Part shown: positions 35,603 through 47,106 of the stretch, piece by piece | Layout of the letters: every line of letters begins with the position of its first letter | Position numbering within the stretch: position 1 is the stretch's first letter | NCBI GenBank assembly: GCA_024138015.1 | Contig: JAMXBB010000010.1 | Coordinates: 47,730,024-47,794,023, forward strand | Reading direction: 5' to 3' | Length of the DNA stretch: 64,000 nucleotides | Origin: Lumnitzera littorea | Taxonomy: Eukaryota > Streptophyta > Magnoliopsida > Myrtales > Combretaceae | The notes under the pieces: model-generated | Told to the model about the DNA's origin: nothing | Database searches by the model: none | The model's input: only the letters and a program-made list of their open reading frames with translations | Translations under genes and position numbers: made by a program

Positions 35603-36612
35603 TGCTGAACCTAGGATTTGTTATTTGATTTTGATGAGAACAAAACAAAAAGTATATATCTAAACATATTTTTATTTAAGAGAACAAAAATAAGTAGATG
35701 ATTAAACTAAGTATTATTTAATTATTTTGAAATAATTGAATAAGTTCAATTAGCTCGCTTAATGATTAAATATATCAATTATTTCTATAAGAAATTTAAT
35801 CTTTTAAGTGATGATCAAATGATCTTGAAGTTAGAGTGCAAAGAGTATTTGCTTGTTGTGTGGTAAAAAAATTTTCAGATAATATTTGGTCTACTAGGTT
35901 CATGGCTTAAGGAAGAACTAAGCTGACAGTATAAAGCCTTGAAAAACACAAAGAAAAGCACACTGACCTGGAAGAATTGGCTTATTGATTCACTTGTCGG
36001 TAGTTAAAAGTAGCAGTATGCCAGTGAGTCAGTTTTAAGTAGTCGTTAGAGCATTTGATGAGCAACAACGGGAAGAATTTAATGAGTTGTTATAAAAGCT
36101 TAACAACCTGACCAAAGGCTAAGAAGATATGATATTCTACTGCAATTTTAAAGACATTCTCTTACATTCTTGAGCTTATTCTACTTCTCTTTGGTCTCTT
36201 GTATACCTATTTGCTATCAAACAAAAAGAGACTAATTGTGGTGTTTGAAAGTCCTCACATTTGTAATCTTGAGTAAAAAAAGTAATACATTTGAGTTAGT
36301 TGTATGTAAAAGAGATTGTGTAAACTTGTGTAGGTCTTAGAGCAATTGAGTTGTGAAATCAATAAAGAGAAAGTGAAGTCCTTGGTTAGAGGCATTGTGT
36401 GTCCGTGGAGACTAGGGGGTAGTTCAAAGTCCACGTTAAATCTGGGCTTAATCTTCTTTATCCCTATCTTTTTAATTTCCGCATTTATTATTGCTCTATT
36501 GTTGCTTTGATTACTCTTATTATTGCATTTAGTCGTTTATATTGAAAGAAAATTGAAATTTGTCCTTAAACTCAATTCACCTCCCCTCTTGAGTTTAGCT
36601 TAGTATTCTTTA
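35603..36612 (+). repeat. 5' LTR of the copia element
   Basis: It begins TGCTGAACCTAGG and ends TA (CA in the 3' LTR). It lacks a segment of about 25 bp around 45308-45332 of the 3' LTR that contains an ACCGGCTTACT motif. A near-terminal CTCCCCTCTTGAGTTTAG is shared with the 3' LTR. Confidence 0.9.
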
Positions 36613-36614
36613 AT

Positions 36615-36626
36615 TGGTATTAGAGC
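36615..36626 (+). other. Primer binding site, initiator tRNA-Met type
   Basis: TGGTATTAGAGC lies three bases after the 5' LTR. It is the usual plant copia site TGGTATCAGAGC with one C-to-T change, complementary to the 3' end of initiator tRNA-Met. Confidence 0.88.
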
Positions 36627-36669
36627 TAGTCTTTAATCACTTGCTTAATTGCATATTAGAGTAAAGATT

Positions 36670-38400
36670 ATGGCATCTAATGCATTTGGCTTCTTGGAAG
36701 GACAAGCAATCAATAGGCCTCCTCTCTTAACTGGTAGCAATTATCCATATTGAAAGTGTAGGATGTCTATATTCTTAAAAGCACAAAATAGACTACTATG
36801 GCATGTGGTTAACCAAGGACAATTTAAGATAAAAGGAAAAAAAGAAAGAGATTACTCGGATAATGATTGGAAATTACTTAATCTAAATGAAGTTGCCATG
36901 AATATTTTGCATTATGCCATAAATGAAAATGATTTCAATAGAATATGTACATGTAAAAGTGCTAAAGGAGTTTGGGATGAATTATAAAGCACATATGAAA
37001 GAACTAGTAAAGTAAGAGATACAAAAATAAGTTTATTATGTAGACAATTTGAAAACTTTAAGATGGATCTAAACGAAACAATTGATGAGATGCATAATAG
37101 ATTCATCAATATCATCAATTCTTTAAGTCTTCTTGGAAAGACATTTGCTAACTTTGAAATAAATTCCAAAATCCTTAGGTCTTTGCTAAGAGATTAGAAA
37201 ACTAAGAGAACCACTATCGAGGAAACTCATGATCTTAATGAAATGTCAAAAGAACAACCCCTTGGAACACTTAAGACGCATGGGATGGTAAAGAAACAAG
37301 GAGAGGAGTCTAGAAAGAAAACAATTGTTCTAAAAGTCACAGAGGAAAACTTAAGTGATGAAGAAAGTGAAGACTGATGAGGTCGCAATGATGGCAAAGA
37401 AGTTTAGAAAGTTCATGAAATTCAATAAGAGAATTAAGAAAGGTAAGGATGGATATCGATCATCTTCTAAGTTCAAGAAGGGAAAGAGAGAAGTCATCAA
37501 ATGCTACGATTGTCAAAAGCCGGGACATATTCAACAATATTGTCCATTACTTAAGAAGGCCGATAAAGAGTCAAAAAGGAAAGCTATGATAGCAACTTAG
37601 AGAGTGATGGGAACTCTAGTGACTCCGATAATGAACTTGCTTCATGGTTCTCAATGATGATGAGGTATGCTTTCCTTCACATGACTCTCCTTTTATAAAC
37701 TTAGGAGTATGTATGATGACTTATTGAAAGAATTTATAAAAGTGCAAAAGAAGAATAAAGTATTGAAGCAAATGATGAGTGAAGTAGGTAATGACTTTGA
37801 TATAATCAAAAGTGAATACAATAAAGTAGTTGATGCAAAAGAAAGCTTAGAAGAAGACAATAAATATTTGAAAATTGAAAATGAGAGAATGACAAAAGAA
37901 AATATAGTGATAAGTATTAGAAATAATGAATTGATAAATGAAAATAGCAAATTAAAAGCGGTTAAGAAGAATTTTGAAAAGGAAATAAAAAAACTAAAAC
38001 TTGAAGCAAAAATGATGAAGGTATGATAGAGAAATTAAGTCGACTTGAAATTGAAAATTCAATTCTAAGAACTAGCTTAGATGACTTAAGAAAAATAACG
38101 GAAAAATTTGTAGATGGAGAAAAGAATATGGATAAAATCCTTGGAACACTACGACTAGGATTAGACAAAACTGGAATAAGTTGTATTAAGGAGAATGTGT
38201 ATAGAACATACAAAAGTTATTTTGTTAAGGCATCAAATAAAACTTGTAACTATTGTAGAAGACATTGTCATATTGCTCGCACATGTGCATTATGTCGTAA
38301 TCTCTCCTTATACAACAAAAATAAAATGGCTTAGGTCCTTAAAAGACAAACTTACATTACAACAACTAATCTTAAAGAACCCAAACTAAAGTGGGTACCA
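36670..38400 (+). pseudogene. copia gag with two zinc knuckles and a coiled coil, broken
   Basis: An ATG at 36670 begins the polyprotein. The capsid-like part runs to about 37200 but is broken by TGA at 36751-36753 and TAG at 37195-37197, both at positions where Trp is expected. A basic stretch leads into a CCHC knuckle, CYDCQKPGHIQQYC (37502-37543). A long Lys/Glu/Asn-rich coiled coil follows (37709-38150), then a second CCHC, CNYCRRHCHIARTC (38250-38291). Gag packages the RNA and forms the particle; the knuckles bind RNA. The coiled coil between two knuckles is a feature of SIRE-like gag. Confidence 0.82.
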
Positions 38401-38425
38401 AAGAGATAACCATTTGTCTTGTAGG

Positions 38426-39027
38426 ATCCTTCAAGGCACAACAACAAATGGATCTTAGATAGCGGTTGCTCAAGACATATGACCAGAGACGCATCCAAGT
38501 TCACATCTATAGACTTGAAGAATGGAGGAAGCATGACCTTTGGAGATAATAAAAAAGCTTATGTCATTGGTGAAGGTAACATTTGCATTAATAATGACCT
38601 TACTATTAAGCACGTGTTACTCGTTGATAATTTAAAACATAACTTACTTAGTATTAGTCAATTGTGTGACATAAGATATAAAGTAATTTTTCATACATCA
38701 AAGTATTCTATTGAAAACATTAATAATTACCAAATCCGTTTTAAGGGGTATAGACGAGGAAACATCTATAAAATTGACTTCAATATGTTTTCATGCTCTC
38801 CTGAGACTTATTTATCCACTCAAAATAATGATAGTCAGTTATGGCATAGAAAGTTAAGACATGCTAGTATGGATATCTTATCAAAACTAGCTAAAAGGAA
38901 TCTTGTTAAAGGATCATCTAAGATTAGTTTTGATAAAGGTAGAACATGTCCAACATGTCAATATGGCAAACAAATCAAGTCATCTTTCAAATCTAAAGAT
39001 ACCATCTCAACTTCTAGGCCACTCTAA
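38426..39027 (+). pseudogene. copia protease and pre-integrase zinc domain
   Basis: The aspartic protease active site WILDSGCSRHMT lies at 38449-38484 (DSG variant usual in plant copia). The pre-integrase domain is seen as LWHRKLRHASMDIL (about 38838-38880) with CPTCQYGK (38947-38970), giving the H-H-C-C zinc-binding set. The open frame stops at TAA 39025-39027, where Gln is expected, just before the integrase core. Confidence 0.85.
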
Positions 39028-39720
39028 CTAGTACATATGGATTTATTTTATCCAACCCAAACCTTAAGTTTGGGAGGAAAAAGATACACCTTGGTTATAG
39101 TTAATGATTTCACTAGATACACTTAGACCTTCTTCTTTGCTAACAAGGATAAAACTTATCATGTGTTCTTGAACTATAGCAAGAAGGTCTAAAATGAAAA
39201 ATGTCTTTCTATTCTCTTTATAAGAAGTGACCATGAGGGAGAATTTGAAAATCATTATATGGAAGATTTTTGTAATAAAAATGGAATAGAACATACATAC
39301 TCGGCACTTAGAACTCCATAACAAAATAGAGTTGCCGAAAGAAAAAATAAGACCCTTATAGAAATGGCTAAGACCATGCTTTGTGACAATAACCTACCTA
39401 AATATTTTTGGGTTAAAGCCATTAATATGGCTTATGACATATCAAATCATGTTTTCATTAGACCAATTCTTAAGAAAATCCCCTATGAGCTTTGGAAAAA
39501 CAAAAGAGCTAACATATCATATTTTTGTCCTTTTGGAACGAAATGTTACATTCTCAATAATGGAAAGGAATGATTAGGAAAATTTGACTCAAAGTTAGAT
39601 GAAGGTGTTTTTCTTAGTTATTCTTTTACTAGTAAAGCTTATAGAATATATAACAAGAGAACACTTATTGTAAATGAGTCAAATTCATGTTACATTTGGT
39701 GATACTTGTATATATAAAGA
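39028..39720 (+). pseudogene. copia integrase core, broken
   Basis: The D,D,E catalytic residues can be placed: Asp in HMDLF (39034-39048), Asp in RSDHEGEFEN (near 39222-39251) and Glu in VAERKNKTL (near 39333-39359). TAG at 39124-39126 and TAA at 39319-39321 sit at Trp and Gln positions. The following part (KYFWVKAINMAYDISNHV, near 39400-39453) is the conserved stretch downstream of the core. Confidence 0.82.
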
Positions 39721-39989
39721 GTCTAATGATGAAGTAGAAAATATTGGTGCTTATTTGGACGATCTTGGTCTTAACAAGAATCAATCCAACTCAACTAAAA
39801 AGGAATTCTCTAGGTAAGATAAAATCATTAATAACTCTAACTTAGATTTACTTAGAGAATGGAAGTTTGTGAAAAATCATCTTAAGGATCAAATAATAGG
39901 AGAACCATTCAATAGAGTTCAAACAAGAGCCTTACTTAAAAATCTAAGTAATGTAGTTTTATTGTCTCAACTTGAACCAAAAAATGTAG

Positions 39990-40870
39990 ATGAAGCTCTA
40001 AAAGATTAATTTTAGGTTCAAGCTATGTAAGAAGAGCTAAATCAATTTACTAGAAATGAGGTATGGAACTTAGTATCTAAACTAAAAGATAGACTGGTTA
40101 TTGGAACAAAATGAGTTTATAGAAACAAACTTGATGAAACCAGTATACTAATTAGAAATAAGGCTAGGTTAGTTGATAAAGGCTATAATCAAGAAGAAGG
40201 GACAGATTTTGATGAGACCTTTGCCTTAATTGCAAGACTAGAAGCCATTAGGATGCTTTTGGCATTTACGGCTCATAAAGACTTTAAATTATATCAAATG
40301 GATGTTAAAAGTGCCTTTCTAAATGGCATCATTAAAGAAAAGGTATATGTAGAGCAACCATTGGGTTTTGAGGATAATGAATTCCTAATGTATATAAGCT
40401 CAATAAAGCCTTGTATGGACTAAAGTAAGCTCTTAGAGCTTGATATGAAAGATTTAGTAACTTCTTGATAAAGAATAAATTCACTAAAGGGAAACTTGGC
40501 ACAACTCTATTTATTAAACAACATAATGATCATATACTAATTGTTCAAATATATGTTGATGACATTGTGTTTGGTGCCACTTAGATGGATTTAGTTAATG
40601 AGCTTATCCAATGTATGAAAAATGAATTTGAAATGAGTATAATGAGAGAACTCAACTATTTCTTAGGCCTTCAAGTTAAGCAAACCAAAGATGGAGCATT
40701 CATTAACCAAGGCAAATATGCCTAAGAACTCTTAAAAAGGTTTAAAATGGAAAGTTGCAAGACTAAGCTAACTTCAATGAGCACCACCCTAAAACTTAAC
40801 AAAGATGAGAATGGAAAGAACACTTGTGAAAAGATATATAGGGGTATGATAAAAAGTCTTCTATATTTAA
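39990..40870 (+). pseudogene. copia reverse transcriptase, broken
   Basis: Typical blocks occur in order: ARLEAIRMLLAF (near 40230), QMDVKSAFLNG (near 40297-40329), VEQPLGFED (near 40351) and the catalytic YVDD (40552-40563), followed by LNYFLGLQVKQ (near 40651). Several TAA/TAG/TGA codons interrupt it (for example in 'VIGTK*VYRNK' near 40110). It copies element RNA into DNA in live relatives; this copy cannot make the full enzyme. Confidence 0.87.
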
Positions 40871-40879
40871 CAACATCTA

Positions 40880-41478
40880 GGCTAGATATCATGTTTACCG
40901 TGTATCTATGTGCACGGTTTTAATCTTGCCATAAAGAATCCTACTTGAATTCAGTTAAACGCATTTTTAAGTATCTTACGGGCATTATTGAAATCGGCTT
41001 ATGGTATGCCAAGTTCACCTCACTTGATCTTATTGGATATTCCGATGCCGACTTTGTCAATTCCAAATTCAATTGGAAAAGCATTAGCGGAACATGACGT
41101 TTCCTTGGTTATTCATTAATATTGTGGCACTCAAAGAAACAAAACTCAGTAGCACCTGCTACTACTGAAGTTGAATACATAGCAACCAATAGTTGTTATA
41201 CTCAAGTATTATGGATGAAGTAAACTTTGCTTGACTATAGTTTGAAATTTATTAATGTTCCAATAAGATGTGACAATACAAGTGCGATCAACTTGACCAA
41301 AAATTCAATTCAACATTCTAGGATTAATCATATAGAAATTAGACATCACTTTATTCGTGATCATGAGCAAAACAATGATATTTGCTTAGAATTTGTTGAT
41401 ACTAACAATCAAATAGCTGATATCTTCATAAAACCCTTAAGTGAGGAAAGATTTTGCACTCTAAGAAAAGAATTATGA
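40880..41478 (+). pseudogene. copia RNase H, broken
   Basis: The region carries GYSDADF (41035-41055), the first catalytic Asp block of Ty1/copia RNase H, then ATTEVEYIA (41159-41185) with the conserved Glu, and CDNTSAI (41269-41289) with the next Asp. The frame at 41227-41478 is open to the polyprotein stop at 41476-41478 and ends with ADIFIKPLSEERF, the usual copia C-terminus. Confidence 0.87.
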
Positions 41479-42332
41479 ATGATATTGCAAGATGAGTGCT
41501 AGACACATAAGAACTAACATGGCCTTTTTGAATAAAATTAACTTGCTAAGTAAGTTGATCGAAAACTATCACACTATAAGGTATAAGAAACATGATCATA
41601 TGGCTTTCATGCATTAAATATCACATTTAATATGTTTTGGGCACACTTGAAGTCATTTATGCTTATCCGAGTTTATATATGCATAAAATTATCATGCATT
41701 GGTTTTTGTGCCCCAAACCAGGGCTTACATGTCTATTTTCATTCTGAAATCATGTTTAAGTGGTCAAACAAGCTTAATTTAAATTTCGTGCATACTTGAT
41801 CTCTCTAGACCCTTTTTAGGTTCTATGTGTAAAATGGAGCATTTCTTGCTTATATGAAGTTTGCGTAGCTTGATCTTGTCTCTTTTATGTCTCTCAATGT
41901 CTTTTAACATATTTGAAACATGAACTTTTCTTAAACATTAAGAAAGGATCTCCACTTGCTCTCTAACCACTTGCATGATTAAGGAACTCAAGTAATAATT
42001 TCACAATTTGAAGAGCCTTAAAGCTATATTTTGTGCCTATCATGCTCAAACATGCATTTGAAAATTGCTTAACTTGTTGGTGTGCGAAAACTCAATGTTT
42101 ATGCACCTATTTTGCTCATACATGGACATTTTCACTTTATCATGAATTATTTAGCTCTATAGATTTGATTCGGATAAATCTTGGCTATCTAGTTAAAAAT
42201 TGAGTTTTTCAAGCCTTAACGGACTCAAATAAACTTGTTTGAAGTGTTAAGATGTTCCTTAAATCTCTACAAATCAAATTGAATTAGTAACTTTGCTCAA
42301 ACAAGTGGTCTCTATTGTTTTTTTTTTACAAA

Positions 42333-42622
42333 CAATCGGCATGCTAGTTAGACAATTCACCGGCTTGCCAATATACCTGCATTTTTAACAACTTGATTTT
42401 GCTTCTATTCTCTTATCCGGCATGTTGCCATTCCCAAGTATTGGCAAGTTGGTATATTGCTCTCCTTTTTCATTTTTTTTTTTTGTTCTATGCTTGTAAC
42501 CGGCAAGCCAATCCATATCACTACCGGCATGCCGGTATACTCCCCTCCTAAATCAATTTGTTTTGCTTCTATTGTCTTAACCAGCATGCTGGCTCATCTA
42601 AATATCGGCAAGTCGGTTATTC
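42333..42622. repeat. Approx. 82-bp tandem repeat built on CCGGCATGCCGG palindromes
   Basis: About 3.5 units with period 79-84 bp. Each unit has two GGCATGCC/GGCAAGCC-like motifs about 22-25 bp apart (starts near 42336/42358, 42415/42440, 42499/42523, 42581/42606) and a shared TTGCTTCTATT.TCTTA tail. The clearest motif, TACCGGCATGCCGGTA at 42522-42537, is a perfect 16-bp palindrome; CCAGCATGCTGG at 42581-42592 is a 12-bp palindrome. Related ACCGG.TT words also occur in the 3' LTR (around 45300-45332). Repeated inverted repeats of CCGG type are known in Sireviruses. Confidence 0.72.
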
Positions 42623-42982
42623 AGTTTTCAAGCGCAACTTAAAGTCGTACCGTACCATCTCTCCCTCATCCTTCTTCTACAAAACCCCTTTTCTCTTTCT
42701 TCAAACCTTAACCCATTTCTCTCTCTTCAATTTGTCTCTTTTCCCCCATCAAAATCTAAAATTTCCTCCATCAATCAACTCTCCCTTCTCTCCTCTTTCT
42801 CTCCATCTTTCACCAATCTTCTCTCCTTCTTCCTCTCTTCACTTTCTCTCCCCACCCATACCCTTCAAATCGTCACGTCGCCACACACTGTTAACCCACC
42901 TCCACAGTTCTACCGACTTCCATCACCTGCACTCTCTTCCTTACCACATACGTCCATACTCATCTATACCTTTTCAAACTTC

Positions 42983-44222
42983 ATGGCACCGCATGTTGCT
43001 CGTAGCTTCGCCCCCCCAGCCTATGGCCACCACCTCTTTCCCTTATGTTAGTATGCCTAATAATTTGAGAAGTTTGCTAACCTTGAAGTTGATATGAGTA
43101 TCTTCTATCCTCTAGAGGTACTTGACGAGTTTTGCATTACGGCTTTTTCGGGTGTCATCACCAATCATGTTCTAGACATTCTTCGACTTCCTACCGAGGT
43201 ACATGATGATGCCCTTAAATATTTCTACTATAATATGTTGGATTCTTTAGATGATCAGGGTCAACCAAAACTAAAAATGAATCCAAGTAATGAAAATTCG
43301 TCGTAATGTTCTTTACACTTATGTTTATGGTACCTTAATCATTATTACTCTTAAAGATATCTGTGATCATATTGGTGCTACTCTTAGAGGAACTGATGTA
43401 AATGTCAATTATTATGGGGCCAAATTTTATGAAAGAGTATTCAGATATAAGGGTATTGTTGGAAATTAGGGCAAGGCAAAAAATTTAGCAACCATTTGCT
43501 TGGATCTTAAGACCAAAATCTTCCATCATATTGTGGTTCATAGTTATTGTCCTCGTCGAGGTTAGCAATCAAATGTTACACTTTAAGACTTATGGATTCT
43601 ATAATATTTGATCATGAATAAGCAGATTAACTTCTTTAGTATCATTGTTCAGTGCTTCAAACATGTTACTAATAATCCCTCTCAAGCTTTCCTTCGTTTT
43701 GGGCACTTAGTTACACAGCTGCTTATAAAAAAGGGTGTCCAATCTCCTACCCCTCCCCAAGTTGCTTGAGTTTAGCATCTTGAGCTGATTGATATTTGTC
43801 AAGGCATTTGGAAGAAATCAAGGAACAACTAGGTTCGGAGGAAAGACCTTCCTCCCTTTGATCTTGGCTTTGAGCGCTGTACTCAAGATCCTATCACTTC
43901 TTTTGATGAGCCAGGCAATCCCAATGCTCATACTCACTTTGGTGCAGCTCTAAGCCGTATTACCTCTCCTTCACCTGAGGGTTCTTCTCACTAGCCTCCA
44001 CCTGACTATGGGTTCCCTTCTTTTGATATGACTGCTCCTCTAGCCTCTCAGCATCCTTTTTATTAGTATTCAGAGATGCGCTACAATCAGCTTCGGGAGG
44101 ACATTCATGATCACTTATACAGTGGGTTTTAGGGACTTTATCGTCATTTCCAGTTGGACTACCATTGCTCATCTTACCCTTTTCCTCCTCCAGCTCAAGA
44201 CGATGATCCTCCTACAGCTTAG
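42983..44222 (+). pseudogene. Accessory (post-pol) gene of the copia element, broken
   Basis: Between RNase H and the polypurine tract a degenerate gene can be followed. An ATG is at 42983; FEKFANLEVDMSIFYPLEV lies near 43063-43120; LRLPTEVHDDALKYFYYNML follows in the open frame at 43094-43306. A frameshift near 43290 leads to MKIRRNVLYTYVYGTLI and an aromatic-rich stretch to 43470, then a Pro/Ser-rich tail to TAG at 44220-44222. The pattern (a globular domain, then a low-complexity tail) resembles the 'putative plant transposon protein' frames found after pol in SIRE-type elements, sometimes called env-like. No signal peptide or convincing transmembrane segment is visible, so an envelope role is not supported. 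Confidence 0.5.
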
Positions 44223-44894
44223 TCATGCACTTCAGTTTTTTTATCATTTCTTTACTCTTTTTGTTTAAAGAACTTGGTCTTTAGCCACTCTTTCATTTTA
44301 TTGTTGTTTTGAAAACTTTGGTCCTTGATGGACTTACTCTTTATATTGGTTGTTTATGACTTCTTTTGTAAGTTTTGTTTGATGCTCTTTTGCCCTCAAA
44401 TTAAACTTACTATGCTAGCTGTTTTAATTACCTTTTTTTTTTTTTTTTTGCACTCTATATTTCCTTGATTCTATTCTTACACGGGGCATATTCTCTAGTA
44501 TAAGCCGAAATTCGGCCGAATTTTCGACTTGAATCCTCTTCCCTCTTTACCGCCTGGATCTTCCTTTTTTTTTTTTTTATGAGGCCAAAGGGAGAGAAAT
44601 ATTTAAGTTGTTAGAGCGTCAAAATGTGTAATATATCAAATTGATAATAGTTACTCAAAAGATGATATTGATCCTATAACTTTGGCATATCTTGATTCTT
44701 TGAAAGTTTGATATATTCTTTATGTGAAATTATTAAGATATGAGACTTAGTTTCTTAGCACATTACTACTTTCATTTTGCAAGCACTCACTTAATCTTAT
44801 TCAAATTGTCAAATATCTTGAAATCGAGTGCTAAATTGAGGGAGAGTATTATATTGCGAGGGAGTATTTAAAGTATAAGAGCTTCGTTCTCATC

Positions 44895-44908
44895 AAAAAG
44901 GGGGAGAC
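44895..44908 (+). other. Polypurine tract
   Basis: AAAAAGGGGGAGAC abuts the 3' LTR and primes plus-strand DNA synthesis in retroelements. Purine-rich echoes (CCAAAGGGAGAGAA near 44584, TTGAGGGAGAG near 44836, GCGAGGGAG near 44857) lie upstream; multiple polypurine tracts are a Sirevirus trait. Confidence 0.85.
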
Positions 44909-45932
44909 TGTTGAACCTAGGATTTATTATTTGATTTTGATGAGAAAAAAACAAAAAGTGTATATCTAAACATGTTGTTTTTTAAGAGAACAAAAACAAG
45001 TAGATGATTAAACTAAGTATTATTTGATTATTTTGAGATAATTGAATAAGTTCAATTAGCTTGCTTAATGGTTTAATATATCAATTATCTCTATAAGAAA
45101 TTTAATCTTTTAAGTGATAATCAAATGATCTTGAAGTTAAATTGCAAAGAGTATTTGTTTGTTGTGTGTTAAAAGAATTTTCAGGTGATATTTGGTCTAC
45201 CAGGTTCACTGCTCAAGGAAGAACTAGGCTGATGGTATAAAGCCTTGAAAAATATAAAGAAAAGCACACTGACTTGGAAGAATCGACTTGCTGATTTACT
45301 TGCCGGTGAAGTAATTTTTACCGGCTTACTAGTAGTTAAAAGTACCGATATGTCGATGAGTTAGTTTCAAGTAGCTGTTGGAGCATTTGATGTGTGGCAA
45401 TGGGAGTTGTTATAAAAGCTCAACAACCCGACCAAAGGCTAAGAAGATTTGATATTCTATTGCAATTTTAAAGACATTCACTTACATTCTTAAGCTTATT
45501 CTACTTCTCTTTGGTCTCTTGTATACCTATTTGCTATCAAACAAAAAGAGATATAATTGTTGTGTTTGAAAGTCCTCACATTTGTAATCTTGAGTGAAAA
45601 AAGTAATACATTTGAGTTAGTTGTATGTAAAAGAGATTGTGTAAGCTTGTGTAGGTCTTGGAGCAATTGAGTTGTGAAATCAATAAAGAGAAAGTGAAGT
45701 CTCCGATTGGAGACATTGTGTGTCTGTGGAGACTAGGGGGTGATTCAAAGTCCACAATAAATCTGAGCTTGATCTTCTTTATCCCTATCTCTTTAATTTC
45801 TGCATTTATTATTGCTCTATTGTTGTTTTGATTACTCTTATTATTGCATTTAGTTGTTTATATTGAAAAAGAATTGAAATTTGTCCTTAAACTCAATTTA
45901 CCCCCCTCTTGAGTTTAGCCTAGTGTTTTTCA
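44909..45932 (+). repeat. 3' LTR of the copia element
   Basis: It begins TGTTGAACCTAGG and ends TTTTTCA, 1024 bp. It is better preserved at the termini than the 5' LTR (intact CA). Confidence 0.9.
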
Positions 45933-46199
45933 GTTTATATTTTAGGTAACTCCAATTCACATCGTTAGGCTAGTTAGCATAGTTGACTAATGGGATAGTT
46001 GTCTACAACCTTAAGGGGACTGTACAACCTCTAACAAGTAGCTATAGTTACCCCTTGTAAAATAGTACGATGCCATTCACTTTAAAAATGTAGGTCATGG
46101 ACCCATCGGCAACTGTAGGTAGCTACCTATGACCCTAAGGGGGCTTTTATAAAAAGTGTTAAAGTTAAAGTGTAAACTAGAATATTGTCTCATTTAATC

Positions 46200-47106
46200 T
46201 TCTAAAAGCAACCTTCAAATAGAACATATTTTCCCTTAAGTATACTACTCTAGCCCCAAGATGTTTTGCTTCCTTTTCTAGTGTCTCTAAAATCATTAGA
46301 TGGAAAATAGATCCCTTTGAGAACTTTCACCCACAGTGCTTCTAGTTGCATCTCTACTCTCCATGTGAGCTTAATAATTAGAGCTAAATTATATATATAA
46401 AGATCCTTAAAATTGATCCCACCTCTACCTATAGCTTAGGTTAACCTCACCCACCTAACCTAATGAATCTTCTTCTCATCTTTTTTGTGACCTAAGAAAA
46501 ATTTTGCAATTATACTACTATCTTCTTTACACCACTTTAAAGGATAGGCAAAACAAGACGTGAAATACATTAGGATGGCAGTAACTAAGGACTTAATTAA
46601 AATTTCCCTCCTCGCTTCACTTAGGAGTTTGCTCTTTTAACCTTTTAGCTTTTTCATGATCTTTTCCTTAACAAAGGCCATAGAGCTTGATACTTAAACC
46701 TCCCCCATAAGGTGGGGAGGCCAAAATAAACACTAGGGTCATATGAAATTCATGGCCCCAATAGGTCACTTATCCTTCTTTTTATCATCCTCTAAAGTGT
46801 TTTTACTAAAGAAAATAGTTGATTTCTCCAAGTTCACAAGCTAACCTGAGTCTCTATAGTAAGTATCCAATGTCTACAACAACAATCTGATTTCACTCTC
46901 TTTAGCTTGAAGGAAAAATAAGGAGTTATATGCAAAAAGAAGTGAGACAATCTAAGATAAGTAGGCCTTATTATCAAATTAGAAAGTTCACTAGCATTCA
47001 ATAGTTTCTCAATTCCTCTACAAAGCACATTTGCAACCATAATAAAAAGGCAAAGGGATAAGGGATCCCCTTACCTTAAACCCCATTGAGGAACTACTTG
47101 ACCTAC
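46200..47106 (-). pseudogene. LINE reverse transcriptase, C-terminal piece
   Basis: On the minus strand, VVPQWGLR*GDPLSLCLF (47090-47040) is the conserved GLRQGDPLSP block with a stop at Gln. The catalytic F/YADD has become FAYN (near 46938-46922), so the enzyme would be dead even without stops. The following AKESEIRLLL is usual for plant L1. A later stretch ending near 46170 (LGARVVYLRENMF) belongs to the segment before the zf-RVT zone. Confidence 0.78.

Larger units (their letters stand above)
35603..45932 (+). mobile_element. Ty1/copia LTR retrotransposon, probably Sirevirus (SIRE) lineage
   Basis: Complete in outline and 10.33 kb long. It has LTRs of about 1.0 kb (35603-36612, 44909-45932), a tRNA-Met primer site, gag with zinc knuckles, protease, integrase, reverse transcriptase, RNase H, a 3.4-kb region after pol with an accessory frame, and a polypurine tract. 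The integrase-before-reverse-transcriptase order defines Ty1/copia. Long 3' space, long gag with coiled coil and several polypurine-like tracts point to Sirevirus. Flanks GTTTG (35598-35602) and GTTTA (45933-45937) are the target duplication, 4 of 5 matching. The LTRs differ at roughly one base in ten by eye, mostly transitions, so the insertion is old. Confidence 0.92.
35485..46165. mobile_element. Small unknown insert (about 350 bp) split by the copia element
   Basis: Between the LINE pieces ending near 46170 and resuming near 35485 (minus strand), about 117 bp left and about 230 bp right of the copia element match neither LINE nor copia. They begin TTGGGTTAATATCATAACC and end near AAAGTTAAAGTGTAAACT. 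A GTAGCTACCTA palindrome-like word and repeated CCTTAAGGGG/CCCTAAGGGGG words occur inside. It is probably a short non-coding transposable element into which copia later inserted. Its class and exact ends are not resolved. Confidence 0.4.
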
